A DNA stretch of 64,000 bases from Isoetes taiwanensis (GCA_021234155.1 JAJEKV010000034.1:5876028-5940027), one strand, 5' to 3'. Shown: positions 33,401 to 46,451, counted from the first letter of the stretch. The notes: a model not told the origin generated them from the letters alone. A program made the numbers and translations.

Positions 33401-34829
33401 GCTTTATTTGCAGCATTAGAGATTAGAGATTTCAAGGTAAATACATTGACCTCCAGGCATCTTGGTTTTTAGTTATATCTTAAAGAAGGAAAAGTAATTA
33501 AGTAATAATGATATTCTAGGACATGCAAAAGAATCTTGCAATTAATTATATCTTCTATTCGCTATAACATCGTTTCTTAGAGATCAGCTTTGTTGTGCAA
33601 CGAAGCTGAAAACAGAGGAATGCCATCTTCCAGAATTCAGCATATCAACGCCGGGCACCATTACTATTATCAATTAATTTCCTTTGTTGGTTGATTAGCA
33701 GAATGCTTGGACTGCTTATTTCTTAACTGGACTGCTTGGAGTGGATGATGTTCACAACTACAAGTATGATTCCATTCGCATTCCATCATCAGACCAACGA
33801 TATCTATATGGCAGATTTTGAGCATAAAAAATCCAAAATCCTAAGGGAGAGGTAGGTTCCGTATTATTGTCGCCACATCTGCAAATTCCGCGTGCAGTGA
33901 AATCCTGTGCTTCAACGGACTTGCTAACAAACTACAAAGTTATAAGATTGTGTATCGTTTTATCATTTCCTCACGGTTCATGTGACAAACATGCATGGTT
34001 GGGTGCATTTACTCCATAATACATGTAAATTATAACATGGAATGACCTACACTATGAAACCAAGAACTTACTGCATTTCAAATAGTAAATGATATTCTAA
34101 GATGAAATGTTTTATCCATGATATTATGAGATTCTTCATGCCCTCCTCCATTTATCCTTCTCTTAGACTTTGTTCTGCTCTTTGCAAAATGATTTAAGCA
34201 AGCACCTTATTGTCCATTTCAAGTTCTTATTTTCATCTTTGGGAAAGAAAAGGAAATGCTTAAACCTGTGATAGTTCATCTAAGGAAATTGTTAATATGC
34301 CCATCAAACGAATGTTTTTTTGCCTTGGCAGTAAATATTTCCATGAACTTCACATGCCCTTAACAAACTCCTTTGTTGTATGTTCATCCCGAATATCACT
34401 ATCAAACTAATGCATCCAATTTTTGACTTGCTCATCTATAGATACATGGATGCGCATTATGGTTTTATTCGTCTCACAACATAATTGTAAGACACATAAA
34501 GACTAGAAGATGTAATGGGACAACTGCATGTGTTTAGCTAGTAAAGATACCCTTTTGCAAATTGCTATTGTAACAGCTGTTTTTGCATCATGCCTTAAAA
34601 TCTATGTTGTGAGGATGCAAACTGTGCATACAAAATGGAAACTTTCAAATTTACAACAGAGTCATCATATAACACTTTACAAGATCCAATGATCAATGAT
34701 CGTGTAATAACAACCAAAACTTAATAAATGAAGACTTAACATATATTACCTTTGCCATCTCCAAGCCACATGTCTTTTCTAGCCAATGATGAAACAATTG
34801 CCTCTTCTCCTCTTCAAATTGTTACTAAA
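33401..34829. other. Possible Helitron body and flank
   Basis: No coding sequence. Bases 33647-33671 carry AACGCCGGGCACCATTACTA, very close to the Helitron-like 3' terminus at 34829-34857 but without its left stem and with a changed end. This may be a decayed second terminus. If so, the sequence between is a non-autonomous Helitron of about 1.2 kb, but its 5' TC end could not be fixed. Confidence 0.4.
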
Positions 34830-34857
34830 GCCCGGCAACGCCGGGCACCATAACTAG
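34829..34857 (+). mobile_element. Helitron-type 3' terminus
   Basis: A 17-base hairpin GCCCGGC-AAC-GCCGGGC is followed 7 bases later by CTAG and then T. Rolling-circle Helitrons end in exactly this way: a GC-rich hairpin about 10 bases before CTRR, inserted between A and T. The element would extend to the left on the plus strand. Confidence 0.6.
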
Positions 34858-35639
34858 TGTTATGTTTAATTCTAGATATTGAATTAAGAAACATCTAAGA
34901 TATATTTCTATAAAGTAGGTTTCTGATACTTCCATGGTTTATACATGGTTGTGATGCATCAATGGGTCTTCCAAAGGGCAACCCATTGATGCGTTAGCAT
35001 CTTTTTAATATAGAGTATATAGCAATATTGGCGAACGTAAAAAGGATTTAAAGCGAGTTTTTCTTGTGAATATTATAAACTGCTGAAGTTTCTTAAAAAT
35101 CCTATGGCAAATTGTTTATTAGAGACAGAGATAGAGACAGAGACAGGGACAAAGACAGAGATAGTGAAATGCTTCTAGGATATTTAACATTGGAATTTCA
35201 CTTAGACAAAAATAATTGAAATTCAAATAATAAGAAATTATTTTTGAACTTTAATAACAATGGTATTTAACTCTTAAACTCGAGTTATACAAGTAATATC
35301 ATGCCTTTAAGAAAATCCATCTATCATCAATCCATAAGAATCTATGGTTGACAATATCTTTCTATCATTTCATACTCCCCGCTTTTGAAAATTGCCTAGT
35401 TATTAACTATATCTGTAAGACGAGATACAAGAAAGATGGGGGTCAGTTTAGGGGAGGATGAAGTGGGTAAACTGTTATCTTAACCTGAAGCAATCTGTTA
35501 GTGACACCAAAAACATCATATATTAACTTATTGTGATTAAGAGATGATCAATCCCTCACTCGGGTTTGCACATATTTTTTTGTGACACAATATACATCCA
35601 CATACCCATCTTGGTATGCACGTACTCTACTGCTTTAGC
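34858..35639. other. Spacer with GAGACA microsatellite
   Basis: Nothing coding. A (GAGACA/GAGATA)n tract of about seven units lies at 35122-35164. Confidence 0.6.
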
Positions 35640-35691
35640 CTTTCGGCATGACGAAAGGGCGGGCTCTTTCACACACATGCACCCCTTTATA

Positions 35692-36256
35692 CCAACCCAT
35701 TATATCCTGCCCATATAGGTGAAAATTTTGGGCAGTGTTGAAGGATATCGCTCTCATCTTCAATAAGCTCCAACTAATAGCATTGGCAAATCCTATTTTC
35801 TCGCTCTTCTTGGGCCCATATGCCTGTCTCCATTCCAAGGTGGTGTACGCTTGTGTGAATGGACACAATCGCTCTACGTTTTTTCATGGGTAATTGTATT
35901 AACTGTACATTTATACATTTGATGATGTCAATGTAATGATCGAGGGCATAATTGAGCTCTCATATCACTATCTCCTAGATGTAAGATGCCATTGTGCCCA
36001 TGGAAGGTGTATTCATCATTATATGTAGCATTTGTTAAGGCATAACCAGCCCATTATATCCTGCCCATATAGGTGAAAATGTTGGGCAATGTTGAAGGCT
36101 TTGGCTCTCATCTTCAATAAGCTCCAACTGACAGCATTGGCAAATCCTATTTCCTTGCTCTTCTTGGGCCCATATGCCTGTCTCAATTCTGAGGTGATGT
36201 GTGCTTGTGTGAATGGACACAATCGCTCTACATTTTTTTTAATGGGTAAGTGTATT
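35692..36256. repeat. Duplicated LINE 3' segment, about 215 bp
   Basis: Bases 35692-35902 and 36047-36256 are direct repeats of roughly 90 per cent identity, both containing CATATAGGTGAAAAT and CTTGGGCCCATATGCCTGTC. They are separated by about 145 bp of unrelated sequence. The arrangement fits two LINE copies inserted one after another or a local duplication. Confidence 0.85.
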
Positions 36257-37119
36257 AATAAGTACTGTTGTGGAGCACTAACAAGCATAGGATTAATTCG
36301 GATTTTGTAGTGGAATGTCTTTACTAATTCCAAAATGTTGTTATCCCAAAGCTTACGTAGGAAACATGCGTCCAAATATTGTCTGAGCCGATTGTGATCC
36401 TCATTGTTATGCACTTGTATGCACCCCTGTTCTTGCACTTTCTTTTCCAGGCAGCTCTTTTCCCCCTCCTGCAGACTTTATGGCATTGTGGACCAATAAT
36501 CATTGTGTATCGAGGTTCTGAATGCTGACTTCTTTTTTGCAGTATATGATGTGGTGTTCCAAAGAAGCTTTTACAGAGGCAGAAAGCCAGTCTCTTGCAG
36601 AAGAATTTTGATATGGGACTATGGACTTGTCTCCAATTGCTTGAGTTAGAAAGGCCATCTGTACTCGTGCTGAGTCTTCCGAAGTGGTAAGTGATATTAT
36701 TGGACTCCATACTTCCACTCCATATGGAAGTATCGACTCCACCAACACCTTAAACAAGTGTGGCTGATTTGGTCAGTCAGAAAGCTCTATTCTGTAATAG
36801 TTGTTTTGCATTGCATAGAAAGCCTTCCAGTCGGCCATCACCTATTGCCTGATACATGTATCCCAATATGTGGTAGTAATGAACTCTACTCCTAGGTCTT
36901 TGTATATTTGCACTGCTTCCACATCTTGACCTTGGTAGGTGAACCAAGGCTTCCTTTGTTGCCTCGAGGATGACACCAGGAGAACCTTGGTTTTGACCAA
37001 ATTGATGCGCATTCCAGTGATTTGGTAGAAAGCGATCCATGCATCTAGATGTTGCTGCATACTTGCTGGAGTGTAGGCTAAGAGGTCCATGTCATCCAAT
37101 CCGCCTATATTAGTCAAGC

Positions 37120-37175
37120 CCAAAAAAAAAAAAAAAAAAGGGGGAAGAAAAAAGAAAAAGAAAAAGAAAAAATTC
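37120..37175. repeat. A/G-rich tract inside LINE palm domain
   Basis: An A-run of about 18, GGGGG, then (GAAAAA)-like units. It lies in the LINE between the QGCP box and the block after the catalytic loop and replaces the YADD region. It may be the tail of a small deleted insertion. Confidence 0.7.
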
Positions 37176-38360
37176 TTCAAGCTTATTAATGTACAACCTA
37201 AACAATGTAGGAAACTTGGGCACCCTTGGCAAACTCCCTGTTGATAACCCTTCTTGAGGGTGGCTGAGCATGTTTCATAAAGCATGCATATTTCATTTTA
37301 TAGTTCCTGGGGAATGCCCAACTGCACCAATCTTTCCCACAGCCCCCCTAGGGAATGTGTTGAAAGCTTTGGCAAAGTCCACAAAGTGCAACACAGGTCT
37401 TGTTGTCAGTTTTTGTTGTCTTCTATCAAGGTGCGCAATGTAAAGATATGGTCTATGGTGGAGTGTTTGGGCATAAACCCTACCCGTGCAAGTGTGTATA
37501 CCTCTACCTCCTCTGCCCATGCTGTCAATTGCTTCTCAATAATATGGGCCAGCAATTATGCCAACAACAAGCTGACCATAATTGTCTGGCAATTATCAGG
37601 GCAGTGTGGATCTCCGCCTTATGTATTGGAACCACTTGATTGATAGTCCCTTGTAAGGGGAAGCCTTCCAGAAGGGTTATATTGAATAGACTGATAAGAA
37701 TGTGGACAATCTGTGGTCTAGCCCATTTTAACAGTTCTGCCTGCATGCCATCTAAATTTGTGGCCTTATTGTTTGTGAGACATTGCAAGCCTTTAGTGAC
37801 ATCTGCCTCTGTTAATGTCAGGCCTAGCTGCATTGGCACCCCACTACACACTCTATTAGGGTCATAAAACTACATCAAGTATTGCTCCTAGTGTCCTTGA
37901 GAAATATTTCTAGTAGGTTGCATGGGTCTCTGCAGTACTCTTCTCCAAAATGTATTACATAATAATTAAGGATGTAGAACTTTATATGTTCTACCATATA
38001 TTGTGTTTTCATGCCCTTGAGGAAACTTTTATAGTGTTTTATTGCCTGCAATACAACCTAAGAGTGAGATCAATCACCAGCCTAAGTCGGCGTTGAAGCT
38101 CCTTCCACTGACAGAGCATCAAACCGTCTGTTTCTAGGAAAGCATGTCAAACATGAAGTCCTTCTTGTGCATCTTCTTCAAAAAGATTGATCTGTGACAC
38201 TTAGAAGGATCGTGAACTTCTGCTCAGTTTGTTGCTGTATGATAGAAAGCTGCAGAATTTTCCCTCGCTCTTCTAATAGCAGCCCGGCATAAGACTTTGT
38301 CTGGTCATAATCCAAGCAAAGCTGAGGCTAGCTTGTTAGTGGACCTGCACAGACTGCCAG

Positions 38361-38860
38361 GCTACCTAAAAAAAGATAGGTTGGTGATATGAAAATATCT
38401 CTTTTGTTTGTTTCCACTTGTAGATGCTTGACAAGGTGCAAGTTTTGCTCTGCCACAAGCACATGATGCTAGATCCGTTGTCTTGAATCTCCCACCCACA
38501 AGTGTAGAGGAAAGAGAATGGCCATTGTGTGAGATCATTGCAAATGAGCAAGTTGGGTTGGTGATACAAGAACATCTGCTCATCCCTGTTGTTTGTCTCC
38601 ACTTGCAGATGCTTGACAAGGTGCAAGTCTTGCTCTGCCATAAGCACACAATTGATGAAGCTAGATTTGCCATCCTGATTCTTCCACCGAAAAGTATAGA
38701 GGGACGAGAATATCCATTATGTGAGACCTCACAACATGAGCCTTGGTCTGCAGAGGAGATGGAAATACATCTTTCAAACAGTAGGAAGATAGAGGCCATA
38801 AAGGTTGGACGTCCAAAAGTGTAGATCTTCCGAGCTGCTAGCAACATCACAAGTCAAGGC
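38361..38860. repeat. Diverged tandem duplication, about 180-190 bp
   Basis: Copies starting near 38374 and 38551 share GGTTGGTGATA, AGATGCTTGACAAGGTGCAA and TTGCTCTGCCA at equal spacing. Minus-strand frames across them are repeated nonsense and match no family. Confidence 0.8.
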
Positions 38861-39341
38861 AATTCTGGAAGCATCCTACAAAAACTCATGACCACTAATA
38901 CTCTAATTTTTATTACATCATTCTTCAATCATTAATACATTTTTGGTCTTCATGGATTTCTTCAACACAGTTCGGATGCCACTGATACAATCAGACTGCT
39001 TTAGGTACGATCATCTGTCATAGAGTGTGGTAATTTAAACAATTAGATCATCTGCCATAAAATGTACTAATATTATCCGTTGACACAACTTAGGGATTGA
39101 TCAAAGTTGATGTATGGGCTAGTTGGTTGGACTAGGCTAGATCTACCGGCCCTTTTTTTCTTTGGAAGCATTACTTCAAAATGACTAAGATTTTGCCAAG
39201 AATTCTCCATGTCTTTGTTTCTAGAGGATGTTCTCCTACTTCCTCCTTCACATTTTATGCTCAGGATCGATTCAAGAGCCTGAGCTCTAATATATATTTT
39301 TAATTAATATAATCATCATGGATAATAGAATGCAATATATA
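38861..39341. other. Spacer, nothing recognised
   Basis: AT-rich sequence without a recognisable gene. Confidence 0.4.
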
Positions 39342-39600
<259 letters not shown>

Positions 39601-39619
39601 ATGCCATGTAAAAACCCTC

Positions 39620-42600
39620 AGGTCTATATGACAGCTTTGTACAAGTAAGAGTATTGACTACTCACGAATGTTATCCAGATCAAAGGTACTCATTTGTTTA
39701 TACAATTCAAGGATCTCCTGCCTTTCCTTCCAGATAGATCTGATATATGCACTAAGTAGACACGGAGCAAGTCCTAGCAGCTCCATCAGGCTCATATCTT
39801 CCTTAATACCAAAGCGCTCTCTTATGAGCTCATATGAGGGGCATCTCAATAATGCATGGTATTCGATTTCAATTTGAGGAGTAGTTAGGCAACAGGGACA
39901 ATACCTTTCTTCACGAGGTGTATTAGACCAGCGCCCCATTTCGATTTCAAGGTGATGTGAAGATAGTCTGATCTGTGAGATGAGTCATCGGCGACCTTTA
40001 CTAATACCTGCCAAGAGATAGTCCTGGTCTTTGTAGACCAACATAGGATTTATCTCTGTTTTGTAAAAGAGCTTCCTTACATCACCTTGATCACCTATCT
40101 CCCATATCCTTCTCAAGACATTGCCATGAACATATTCTTTTAGATTTGTTGGGGTGATCGACCAACTTCAGCATACCATCCTTTATCTTTAGATTGCTGC
40201 ATGGCTAGATATGGAAGTCTATCTTCCGTCATGGATTTAACTCTGTGTACATAATGTAAAGTTTGAAAGAGAGTGTCCGCCTCAAGCGGCACCATTCCTG
40301 CCTCAGCAAGCAATAAACAATAAGAAGTTTGGGCTTTAACCCCTAGCTCCTCAATAAGAAAGCGTTTTTGCACAGCCTCAAGCTTTTTCCAATTATCCTG
40401 GGATAGTCCTGGTGCCCATGCAGGACAACCATAAAGTAGTATAGGTTTTACTTGCACTTTAAATAATAGCTTCTTAAGCTTCCAGTGCCAAAAGTTATTT
40501 TGTTTGCACATATGCATCATCCCATAGAGTGATCGAAGCCCCCCAGAGGCTCGCTTGGTTGCTGCTGCTCCCCATCTATAATTTGTTGTAATCTTGATAC
40601 CAAGATACTTGTATATTGAGAAATTTGTTGCAATTTCTCCCCCCCAATCATAACCTGGATCATTTTCTTGCTGTCAAACATCATGACATGTGATTTATCC
40701 TTATTGTTTTTTTGAAGAACGTGTTTTACTTCATATTATACACTCAAAATATTACAAAGTACTTCCAGAAGTAAGAAATATCCCTGAAGCATCAATCACT
40801 TTTAGATGATCACTCCATATTGGAAATTTAATACGATCAGGCCAATTGGAGATCTGAAAGCAATTATACAACTTCTTACGAATTTCTTGAAGTACCACCT
40901 GAGAAGAAATATGCTTATCATAAAAGACCTTTCTTCGCCTTCGCTTCCATACACTCCATATTAGCCAAGACTTTGCCATGTGAAATGCAATCCTTTTAGA
41001 AGCAGTCCACTGATTTGGATAAATACCAAAAGAAAGTCGACTATCCAAAGATACTCCAAAAGAGAATGCGGCCCGGGACCTAAGACTACTCACTCACGCA
41101 CACAAATATAAACAATGCTCCAATGTTTCAATGCACCGCTCACACATTGGGCAAAGTGGGCTTACTCCCGGCTTAAAGCGATGAACCATCTCATTAACTC
41201 TCAAAGAGCGATGAATCACCTGCCAAAGTAAAACATTTACCTTTGGAGGATTATATTTAGACCAAACAAGGGTCCAGATGGATTGCCATTGAGAAGGCAA
41301 AAGTCCAGAAGTGCCATTTTCGAGAAGGTGATAAAGTACTTGAGGATGTAAGCAATCTGTAGCATGAACTTACTAGCTTCTTGCCTTCTTTAATACCTTG
41401 AACAAAGTTCCAGCATCTCTGGTCACCAACCTTCTTAATTAAAGGAAGAGCACTTGCTACATAAGCCCATATACTGATATCTTTATCCAACAACCCATAT
41501 TTCTCCTGAAACCATTGCCAAGGAGCAATGTCAATACCAAAATACCACTGTTCAATAGAAATAGTACCTGCTCTCCTCCACCTTGCTTGAGAATGCGCAT
41601 GCATAAATTCTACAACTGGGTGTAGTTGTCCATGAGTATACAAAGGCAACCACAAAAAGGGGGAAGATGCCTGAAGACAAGCTTCCCAATCAAATGTAAT
41701 CACCTATTTGGACTACCTTCCGGGCCGAAGCAAGCCTTTCGATCTTTGGAGAGGCATGTGAATAAGCTTTCAATGGATATAACAATGCCCAAGGGAGCTC
41801 AATTCTCACACCTCGCGTATGAAAAACCATACACTTCTTCACTGATTGTTTAAGTAACTTCATACCTGGTGATGCACAATCATCTTTCAACAAACTGAAC
41901 AATAGCTTAGAAGCTAATACCTTACCCTGTAAAGAAAGATCCAACATACCAAGTCCTCCTTGTTGTTTAAACAACATACACTTCTTCCACGCCACCTTCA
42001 CAGTGCCTCCTTTATCAGTACACCAGACAAAATCTCTTACAATCTTTTTTATCTCTGCAAACTTAGAAGCTGGAGCCAAGAGAACTGAAACCAAATAAAT
42101 ATGTGTATTGTTCAATACTGACTTAGCTACTTGAATTCTACCTGCCAAGGATAACTTTGAGCCTCTCCACCAAATCAGATGCCTTTGTAAATTTAAGATA
42201 ATTTCATCCCATGCTTCATTCATGTCAATATCTAGACCAAAAGGGACTCCTAGAAGCTTTGTCTTTGCAGAAGGTACAACCACCTTCCAGGCATACTCAT
42301 ATAAAAAATGCGGAACTGCTTCCTTCCCCACCCATAAAGCACTACACTTAGCCCAATTAAGGAGACAACCAGATGCAATTGAAAATATATCCAAAAGCTT
42401 TTTTATTATCTGCACATTATTCTCTTCACCATCCACTAGCAAGAAGGTATCGATGCATAAACCGATTAACCAAAACACGGTCACCTTCCACCAATAATAA
42501 TCCCTTTACCAAACCATCCTTTTCAAACCTCATGCAATAGTTGCGAAAAGTCCTTACGCCACTATAGTAAACAAAAAAGGAGCTAAAGGGCAACCTTGCC

Positions 42601-45210
42601 TTATTCCACGTTCAATTGGAAAAAGCACCAAGGGTTCTCCATGATACAGTACTACCCCCTTAGCAGAAATCAACATTTTATGCATCATAGAGCGGAAACC
42701 AGGCCCAAATCCCAATTTCAAAAGCATGGCATCCAAGAAAGTCCACTTCACACTATCATAAGCTTTAGCAAAATCCAATTTTAAATATAGAAGATTTTGA
42801 CCCGAACATTGGGCCCAATGAACTCCCTCATATCTTTGCCACTATATTATGAAAAATTTGCCGACCTGGAAGAAAGCCTGACTGAGCCGCATCTATTCTC
42901 AATCCCAAAACCGGTTTAAGTCTTTCTGCATAGGCTTTGGCAATAATTTTATAGATAGTAGATAGAAGAGTTATTGGGCGCCAATCATGAATGCTCACAG
43001 GTTCTTTCACTTTAGGAATAAGAGAAATCAAACCCGTATTCAAAATCCTATCAAATTGATGTGAAGTACACAAATCTTTGTATGCCTCCATAATGCTTAC
43101 TGACGTCCATTCCCAATACCTTTTAAAAAATTCTACAGGAATACCATCCATACCTGGGCATTTATCTGAAGCCAACTCAAATGTTGCTGCTCGCAATTCA
43201 GACATAGACAGTGGTGCCTCTAACAATTGAGATTCCTCTTGTGAAAGAATTGCATGAACCTTAGAAAGCACAATATCCTGCATTACATCTTCATGAGGCA
43301 AATGTTTGACCTTAAAAAAAGTTTCAAAGTATTGAGTAAGGGACTGCTTAATCTCATTAGGCTCCGTCATTACCCTCCCATCCGGCATAGATAGAGAGTG
43401 CATAGTAGCTGCATACCTCTTCTGCTTTGAAGCTCTAAAAAACAGCTTATTACAACGATCTCCATCTTTCAGCCAGGTTAATCCAGATTTAACACGTGCT
43501 GATTGAATTTGGGCCACTTCAAGACCACGAATAGCATCAATAACCTGTTGCAATCTAAAAGAGTCTGTACCAACTTTCGTAAGCTCCTCTAATTCAGCAT
43601 CCTTATTAACTAACATGCATGACTCTTACTAACAAGCACAATGTCATTGGCAAAGAGCATTATACGGATAACATGGTGCTGCAATTCAACCCCAATCCCC
43701 CCTTGTTTGTTTAGCCAATCTTCGACCTCATCAATATATAGTCCAAAGAGTACGAGTGAACAAGGGCACCCTTGTTTCACTCCAATAGTGTTTTGGACCA
43801 TATCTGCGCATATGAAAGGGAAAGACAATTCAACCAACAAGCAAGCCACAACATGTCTAAGGTCAATGGGTACCTGTAAAGATTCTAGTCTTTCATATAG
43901 TTTTAGCCGATCAACACGGTCAAATGCTTTAGATAAATCCATAAAAGCCAAATATCTCCCTAAGCTCCTTCTATGATGACTCTCAATGTAATTAGGTGGT
44001 CTAAATTGGAATAGTCTGCGCGAAATCCAGCTTGGCATGTGGCCCTAGCATCATTAGTGTCTGCCCAATCCGATAGTTTACCCTTAATCATGGATGCAAA
44101 TAGCTTTGCCATAATGCTACTTACCAAAATGGTGCGATAATTTCTAACATTATCCTTATCACCAGCCTTATGAATGGGGATGGCCCTGCTTATATTCCCT
44201 GCAAACGAAAATTTTCCATCGGTTAGTACCTTATTGCAGATTTCAGCTAGTTTTTCATGTAGGTCATCCCCTCCCCATTTGAGCAATTCAGCCATTAATC
44301 CCAGATTAACTGGTGCTTTCCCATTCTTCATATGTTTGAGTGCGTGCTTTACATTTGCTACTGTAAAGATGGGGGATGCTAAACGTTTATGAAAGGCATC
44401 TGATTACATTTTGGGGCTATATGGAGCTCTGTGACCCATGCATGTAGATCTGATCCTGAGAAATTTTCAATACTTATATTGCCTTTTGTATGGGCCCAAA
44501 ACGACTTTGGCTGCTTCTCCAATTTCTCTGCCATTTTTTCGTTATGTTCCCCGAGCCATGCATTCTTCTTCTTCCTCACTAGCTTTTTAAACCTCTTACA
44601 TGCCTCGTCTTTATCAACAACCATTTTGAATTCATGCTTTGCATGCTTGCATTCTAGATCGAACCATTTATTACATGGTCTTGTGCCATGCCTTTTGGTA
44701 TATCCAAACACATCAGATGCAACAGTAAGTAAGATGGATGCCAACAGTTCGCATTGAGCTCCAAGCTCTCCAGGCCATTCACATGATTGCAAAGCAGTTG
44801 TAATATCTTTTTTATAAAGATCTGCCAGCTGATATGCCACTTTTATATGCGACGGAGCAGTGTATGTTCCCATGCAAGCAGTGGTTGCAGTGTGTAATTT
44901 CAGTACCAATGGTGCATGATCAGAGTCTACTTGTCTGTCTAGAACTTGAAAGTCTTTAATAATATTGGCAGATAGTGGATCCCCGATGAATAAATCTATA
45001 ACACTATTTCCATTGGGCCGGTAACAGGTATAGCCATGAGATCCAGGAAACTTACTTGTGCCATTGAAAACAATCATATCAAAAGTACCACAAGCTGCAA
45101 CACATGTTCTCCCATTATTATCAGGATAAAAAAATCTCTGCCCTAAAGGAACAAGCTTCGCACTGTAGCTTGAATATATGCTGGTACTAACTAAAGCACA
45201 TGTCTCCTAG
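39620..45210 (-). pseudogene. Outer LINE (5'-truncated), interrupted by a second LINE
   Basis: Read right to left. The end of the endonuclease with its conserved SDHAPL box lies near 44920 (45210-44379). The RT fingers (KNGKAPVNLGLMAELLKWGG near 44325) and AFMDLSKAFDRVDRLKLYER near 43950 follow. GVKQGCP lies near 43785 and an altered catalytic box FANDIV near 43650. At 43607 the frame is interrupted. It resumes at 40697 with no base lost except one copy of a 9-bp duplication. It then runs through YLGI near 40600, LLYGCPAW near 40430 and the zinc-binding RYCPCC...ALLRC end near 39890-39830 to a stop at about 39658. Other frameshifts occur near 43970, 44350 and 40130. YADD reads FAND, so the polymerase would be inactive even if whole. 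Confidence 0.88.
40706..43598 (-). mobile_element. Nested L1-like LINE, 5'-truncated, with 9-bp target duplication
   Basis: This is a different LINE type from its host, closer to the L1 of 25.5-33.4 kb. Read right to left: the RT fingers (SDKCPGMDGIPVEFF near 43160), LIPKVKEP...DWRPITLL near 43015 and MDFAKAYDSVKWTFL near 42770 come first. RGIRQGCPLAPFLF follows near 42600. The catalytic YADD position, near 42460, reads LCID and is lost. A zf-RVT end (NPPKVNVLLWQVIHRSLRVN ... CPMCERCIETLEHC) lies near 41250-41115. There are at least three frameshifts and one in-frame TGA. A short A-run tail lies at 40707-40713. ATCCTTATT occurs at both edges (40697-40705 and 43599-43607), which is the target-site duplication. 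Confidence 0.9.
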
Positions 45211-45439
45211 GTGTACTGCCATGTCATTCTATGAGGTGGCCTATAGGTGGAGGATCCATTATATGTTAACAACAACATAGAGATGCTACTAATAAGGATC
45301 CTCATTGCCATATAGGAGGAGGAAATGAAAAGAGCTATTTTGAAATGTCAATAGGGAAATCTCATGTTTTCTTCCTATCAGATCATGGAAATTATATCCA
45401 ACAATTACCCTTCCCAATGAATTTTTTTTTTTTAAATGT
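45211..45439. other. Spacer between LINE pieces
   Basis: No gene seen. Part may be LINE-derived, since AAATGTCAATAGGG occurs at about 45340 and again at 45436 at the edge of the next LINE 3' UTR. Confidence 0.4.
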
Positions 45440-45595
45440 CAATAGGGGACAGTATCTTTGAATGTATTGTCTTATGCATAGGCTGGTGGTCCTACTCAGT
45501 GGATCATAATTCCTATGAGATTTTAATCATGTCTTTGCATGTTGTATCTACTTTTTAGCTTGGATTTCCAATAAAAGTTGAACATATTTTTTTCG
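45440..45595 (+). pseudogene. LINE 3' UTR fragment
   Basis: Closely matches the 3' UTR of the LINE ending at about 46440: TGTATTGTCTTA, CATAGGCTGGTGGTC and TTTTAGCTTGG words occur in the same order. It is therefore the 3' end of another, almost completely lost LINE copy in the same orientation. Confidence 0.8.
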
Positions 45596-45598
45596 CCT

Positions 45599-45671
45599 AT
45601 TCCCTGCTTCTAGAATGGTTAGGACATTGAAACTCTGAATCCAATAGCTCGAGTTCAAATCTCGACCTCAT
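45599..45671 (+). pseudogene. tRNA-Gln(CUG)-derived pseudogene
   Basis: The stretch GGTTAGGACATTG...CTCTGAATCCA...CGAGTTCAAATCTCG is a close match to what I recall of plant tRNA-Gln with anticodon CTG. D loop, anticodon loop and T arm are recognisable. Acceptor stem bases do not pair, and the anticodon stem has an extra base, so it is not functional. It sits between a LINE 3' UTR and a following LINE fragment, so it may be a tRNA captured by LINE machinery or a SINE head. Confidence 0.7.
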
Positions 45672-45689
45672 TAAATTGTAGACAAATGA

Positions 45690-46451
45690 AAGCGCTCGAT
45701 GGCTTAAGAATGAAATTAAAAGCTCTTGATGTTCTGTGAACGAAACTATGTTAATATAAATGCTCTTTTCTTGGCAATGGAGCCGCAGCGCCTCAAGGCC
45801 TCCTGGAGGGAAAATAGAGCTCAATGGTTGGCTAGATGGAATGTGCAGGAGCACAGGTGCATACATGTGCAAACAGAGGCAGATCGCCATAGCTTGAGGC
45901 AATACCGTGACGCTTGCTTCCTCAGTAAGCTTTGGGATGCCAGTGCCCTTGAACAGGTCAAGATAGCCCACTACCAGCGCCATAAAAATCCCACATTGAA
46001 ATGGGGTCCGCAATGCTACCTGCGTACCCATTTGCCTATGAAAAGGCGCAGACTCATTGCCTCCATTCATATAGGGGGGCACACCATCTTCGAATTGAGA
46101 TGGGTAGATGGATTTGTGAGCTACGCCAGAACAGACTTTATCAATGCTGCTAAATGGGAGTCATTGAGGATGAATCTCATACCCTTCAAAGCTGCCCAGC
46201 ATATGATCAAATCTAGACGCGCTATGTTGAGTTGGTCAGGCCTGGCTAGCCGCATCTAAAGAGTGGTCAGCCCCTGTTAAGCGACAGTTGATGTTTGATA
46301 TTTATTTTAATGTATTGTCTTATACATAGGCTGGTGGTCTTACTCTTTGGATCATAATTCCTGTGAAATTTTAATCCTGCCTTTGCATGTTGTATTCTGT
46401 CTTTTAGCTTGGTTTTCTAGTAAAAGTTGACGTCCTTCAAAAAGAAAAAAA
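45690..46451 (+). pseudogene. LINE C-terminal fragment with 3' UTR and tail
   Basis: An open stretch at 45726-46259 encodes the C-terminal region of the same LINE family as the one at 35.6-38.4 kb; LRQYRDACFLSKLWD parallels LRQYLDACFLRKLWD there. The zinc-binding cysteines have been lost near the end. A 3' UTR and a short A-rich tail (46437-46451) follow. Everything upstream of the C-terminus is missing. Confidence 0.85.

Larger units (their letters stand above)
35640..38360 (-). pseudogene. LINE polymerase remnant, highly broken
   Basis: Read right to left. The RT fingers (LTEADVTKGLQCL...DGMQAELLKWA) lie around 37810-37710, and an FVDFAKAFNTFPRG box near 37370. A GYQQGV(C)QGCP box near 37245-37200 and a post-palm LDDMDLLAYTPASMQQHLD block near 37100-37040 follow. 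The LPYGVEVW block is near 36725, and the C-terminal CxxCxxELIEDES zinc motif near 36130. At least seven frame changes or stops interrupt it. A poly-purine tract splits the palm at 37120-37175. The last 215 bp are present twice (35692-35902 and 36047-36256). The family is the same as the LINE at 1.2-2.5 kb. Confidence 0.85.
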
